A stretch of 64,000 nucleotides of DNA from Tricholomella constricta. Lineage: Eukaryota; Basidiomycota; Agaricomycetes; Agaricales; Lyophyllaceae. The translations under genes and the position numbers were made by a program. The notes beneath the pieces are model-generated. The model had not been told where the DNA came from. It saw only the letters and a program-made list of their open reading frames with translations, and did not search any database. The stretch is from contig JAACJP010000067.1 of the NCBI GenBank assembly GCA_013368375.1, positions 1 to 64,000 of the forward strand, read 5' to 3'. Below are positions 62,218-64,000 of this stretch, piece after piece. Position 1 is the stretch's first letter; each line of letters opens with the position of its first letter.

Positions 62218-62423
62218 AGGTTACATAAAGTGTGGCGTATTGCGACAAGTATTTGATCTCCGCGGCCGATCTATGTTCTGCTTGTTATCAGAGCTTACAG
62301 ATTGTAAAGTGTAATTAGTATCATTGTTTTGTAGAACTTTTCATATACTGCTGTTGCTCGAGCACGTATCTCGGTTGCAATGGACGTTGCCGGCTGCCAA
62401 CCACCTAGTACGTACAAACCCGT

Positions 62424-63140
62424 TGCTTGGTTCTATTTGCCATTTGGTTGACTTCAACGCACGCGACCTATCCAAACGCCCATCCGAATGTATGTGGGCA
62501 GACACCGTTCATCGCTCCCATTACTCACATTCGCCACAGGGGTAACCGCGAACAGCCAACATTTCAACATCCTATACCTCCACCGGTCTGCACTACACGT
62601 GCCAATGCTGTTCCTGGAGTGCCACCCGTGCCACTTCAAGTCTTCGGCTGGAGCTTCGATATACAAAACGACGTGATCAAATGGGCGAACGACCACGACT
62701 TTGAACCTGGTATGGACGAGTATTTCAGAGAACAACTCGCAAGGTCGGAGATCCGAACAAGGTTGCCTTTCGGCTATCGAGCAGTCGCTCAAGTCCATGA
62801 TGCAGCCAGCCCCAACAACATCATTGGTGCTAAACGCTACTGTTTCGTTATCGGTTCGAATAAATCACAGGAGGATATAGATCTAGCGTTTGATATGACA
62901 ATTATCAACCAGTTCCGCGCTGTCCTGGGCCCGGATGCACAACTTCAATGGCACAAATATCGCTATCGTGCTGACGATTCAGGTATTTGAGGTGCAGGGT
63001 AAGGTATATTCAACTACTTGACGCGCTATCTCACTGATTTATTCTAGTTTGCCTGTCACTGCGGGACCCGGGGATTCAATTCCTTTACGTTCGCATATCT
63101 TGAAGTACTTATAACATTGAGCAGCGCAATTGATACCAGC
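62424..63140 (+). CDS. Repeated-unit protein, copy 3 (FGWSF family), uninterrupted
   Basis: Here leader and body are contiguous. The frame is open from 62,427 (TTG) to the stop at 62,988-62,990, 187 codons: IWLTSTHATYPNAHPNVCGQ, then VFGWSFDIQNDVIKWAND, MDEYFREQLARS, RYCFVIGSNKSQEDI and WHKYRYRADDSGI. No ATG stands at the head of the frame, so either an upstream exon supplies it or translation begins internally. Similarity to copy 2 goes on to about 63,140. Function unknown. Confidence 0.55.
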
Positions 63141-63725
63141 GACCTTGTAAGTTTTCAATCCGATTCGTCGGGGTCTGGATTTACCCACATACAGATGGTA
63201 GCTCTTCGATTTTCTTGCTATGGACATCGGCGTGCACGCTCGCCGTCGCAACGCAACGCCTGGTCCGCGCGAACGACGTTATCTTGGGTGGGTTGGTATG
63301 TGGACGAGGCGGAAGTTCATCGCGCGACTTACGTTTATACTCGCTACGACGGGATCGAGGCAAGCTCTGGCGTTCGTTACTACGGCTCATCCCATTTTCA
63401 TGGCCTCCATTGTCCCCTGGTCCATTGCCAGCTCCTGGAATACCCGAACTTGATCGGCGAATATCGTTCATTACTGCATCCTGAGTTGTTGGACTTGAGT
63501 AGACCAAATTTATTAGTAACTTGTTCAACGGTTATTATCTACATCAACCTGGAAGACGTGCAGCACAGCAGCAATTGCCCAACTTTTCGCAGACTCGACG
63601 CGGGTGACGACGATGTTTCTCGAAGTTTTGAAGTTAGCTTCACGCAGAATCGTTTCACTTTTGAGAGCTTAATTATAAGACTTTTTGAACGACGCTTCTC
63701 CTCGGATTAGATCTAAAGTGACTGT
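63141..63725. other. Between repeated-unit copies 3 and 4; one unassigned frame
   Basis: A plus-strand frame at 63,117-63,710 is open for 197 codons but has no family features; overlapping frames are also open, so it may be chance. Confidence 0.3.
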
Positions 63726-64000
63726 TGCTTGGGTCTATTTACCACCTGGTTGACTTTCGTACATAGTAAAGCACGACCTATCCAAACACTCAACTTCACT
63801 TGACATTTGGTTTACGATGTAGGTTGGCAGAAACCGTTTACTGCCCCATTACTCACATTCCACAGGAGTCGTCGCGAACAGCCAATTGCGTTTCAACACC
63901 CCATACCTCCGCCAGTCCGTGTTAAACGTGCCGATGCTGTTCCTGGAGTGCCACGCGTGAAATTTCAAGTCTTCGGCTGGAGCTTCAATATACCAGACGA
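63726..64000 (+). repeat. Repeated-unit copy 4, cut by the window end
   Basis: Leader GTTGCTTGGGTCTATTTACC, then AAAGCACGACCTATCC without interruption, the acceptor-like TTTACGATGTAG and the start of the FGWSF frame. A TGA at about 63,958 (where the others have CCACTTCAAG) suggests this copy may be damaged. Confidence 0.7.

Larger units (their letters stand above)
58345..63050. repeat. Segmental duplication block B
   Basis: Second copy of block A. It begins inside a phosphatase intron (GCACGCGGAAACGAGAAACG shared with 36,857) and runs through the P450 into the repeated unit. It lacks the 683-bp insertion of block A and has many small indels in non-coding parts. Confidence 0.88.

Noticed and set aside
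63117..63710. 197-codon frame as a gene
   Set aside because: Overlapping frames are equally open, it begins inside the repeated unit, and no domain, signal or splice support was found.

Overview
The window comes from a mushroom-forming basidiomycete (Agaricomycetes type). Genes are packed with short GT-AG introns of about 50-60 nt. The gene set is typical of that group: a class I hydrophobin, a C2-NACHT NLR, an HNH_2 nuclease, a multi-intron P450, chromoviral Gypsy elements, and Vps36 with NZF fingers inside its GLUE domain. All calls were made by reading the sequence; exon limits are read from splice signals and frames, not from RNA.

Left part (1-35.8 kb) is mostly single-copy housekeeping DNA. 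It opens with the 3' end of a Gypsy-type element whose LTR (974-1319) has cut off a C2-NACHT receptor gene (1320-3681, minus). A frameshifted Prm10/ThrE-like pseudogene follows (4.1-6.0 kb). Then come SRP9, a mitochondrial 2-oxodicarboxylate carrier, a rhodanese protein, an Fmp46-like protein, a class II aldolase, VPS36, a single-pass membrane protein, a MIC26/MIC27-type MICOS subunit and a hydrophobin. A partly eroded local duplication (22.0-26.7 kb) carries a SNF2 fragment, an HNH nuclease and a hydrophobin remnant. Next are a SNF2-PHD remodeller, QCR8, a tiny OST4 gene and a TPS/TPP-family gene with a degenerate HAD motif.

Right part (35.9-64 kb) is accessory and repeat rich. A PP2A-type phosphatase plus divergent P450 block (about 36.8-42.2 kb) is repeated in the same orientation at 58.3-63.0 kb. 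The second P450 looks usable but the second phosphatase is a fragment. Between the copies lie a 683-bp inverted-repeat element with a 9-bp target duplication, an apparently intact 6.35-kb chromovirus with visually identical LTRs inserted in a PD-(D/E)XK-like gene, and a ~6.4-kb segment holding a Crypton-like tyrosine recombinase and an XPG/FEN1-like nuclease between two long palindromes. Four copies of an undescribed ~0.7-kb unit (conserved FGWSF and HKYRYR blocks) are scattered at 40.9, 50.3/56.8, 62.4 and 63.7 kb.

The strongest candidate for something new is the recombinase + nuclease + palindrome segment at 50,384-56,768. It splits one copy of the repeated unit at the same place where the 683-bp element splits another copy, while two further copies in the window show the uninterrupted site.
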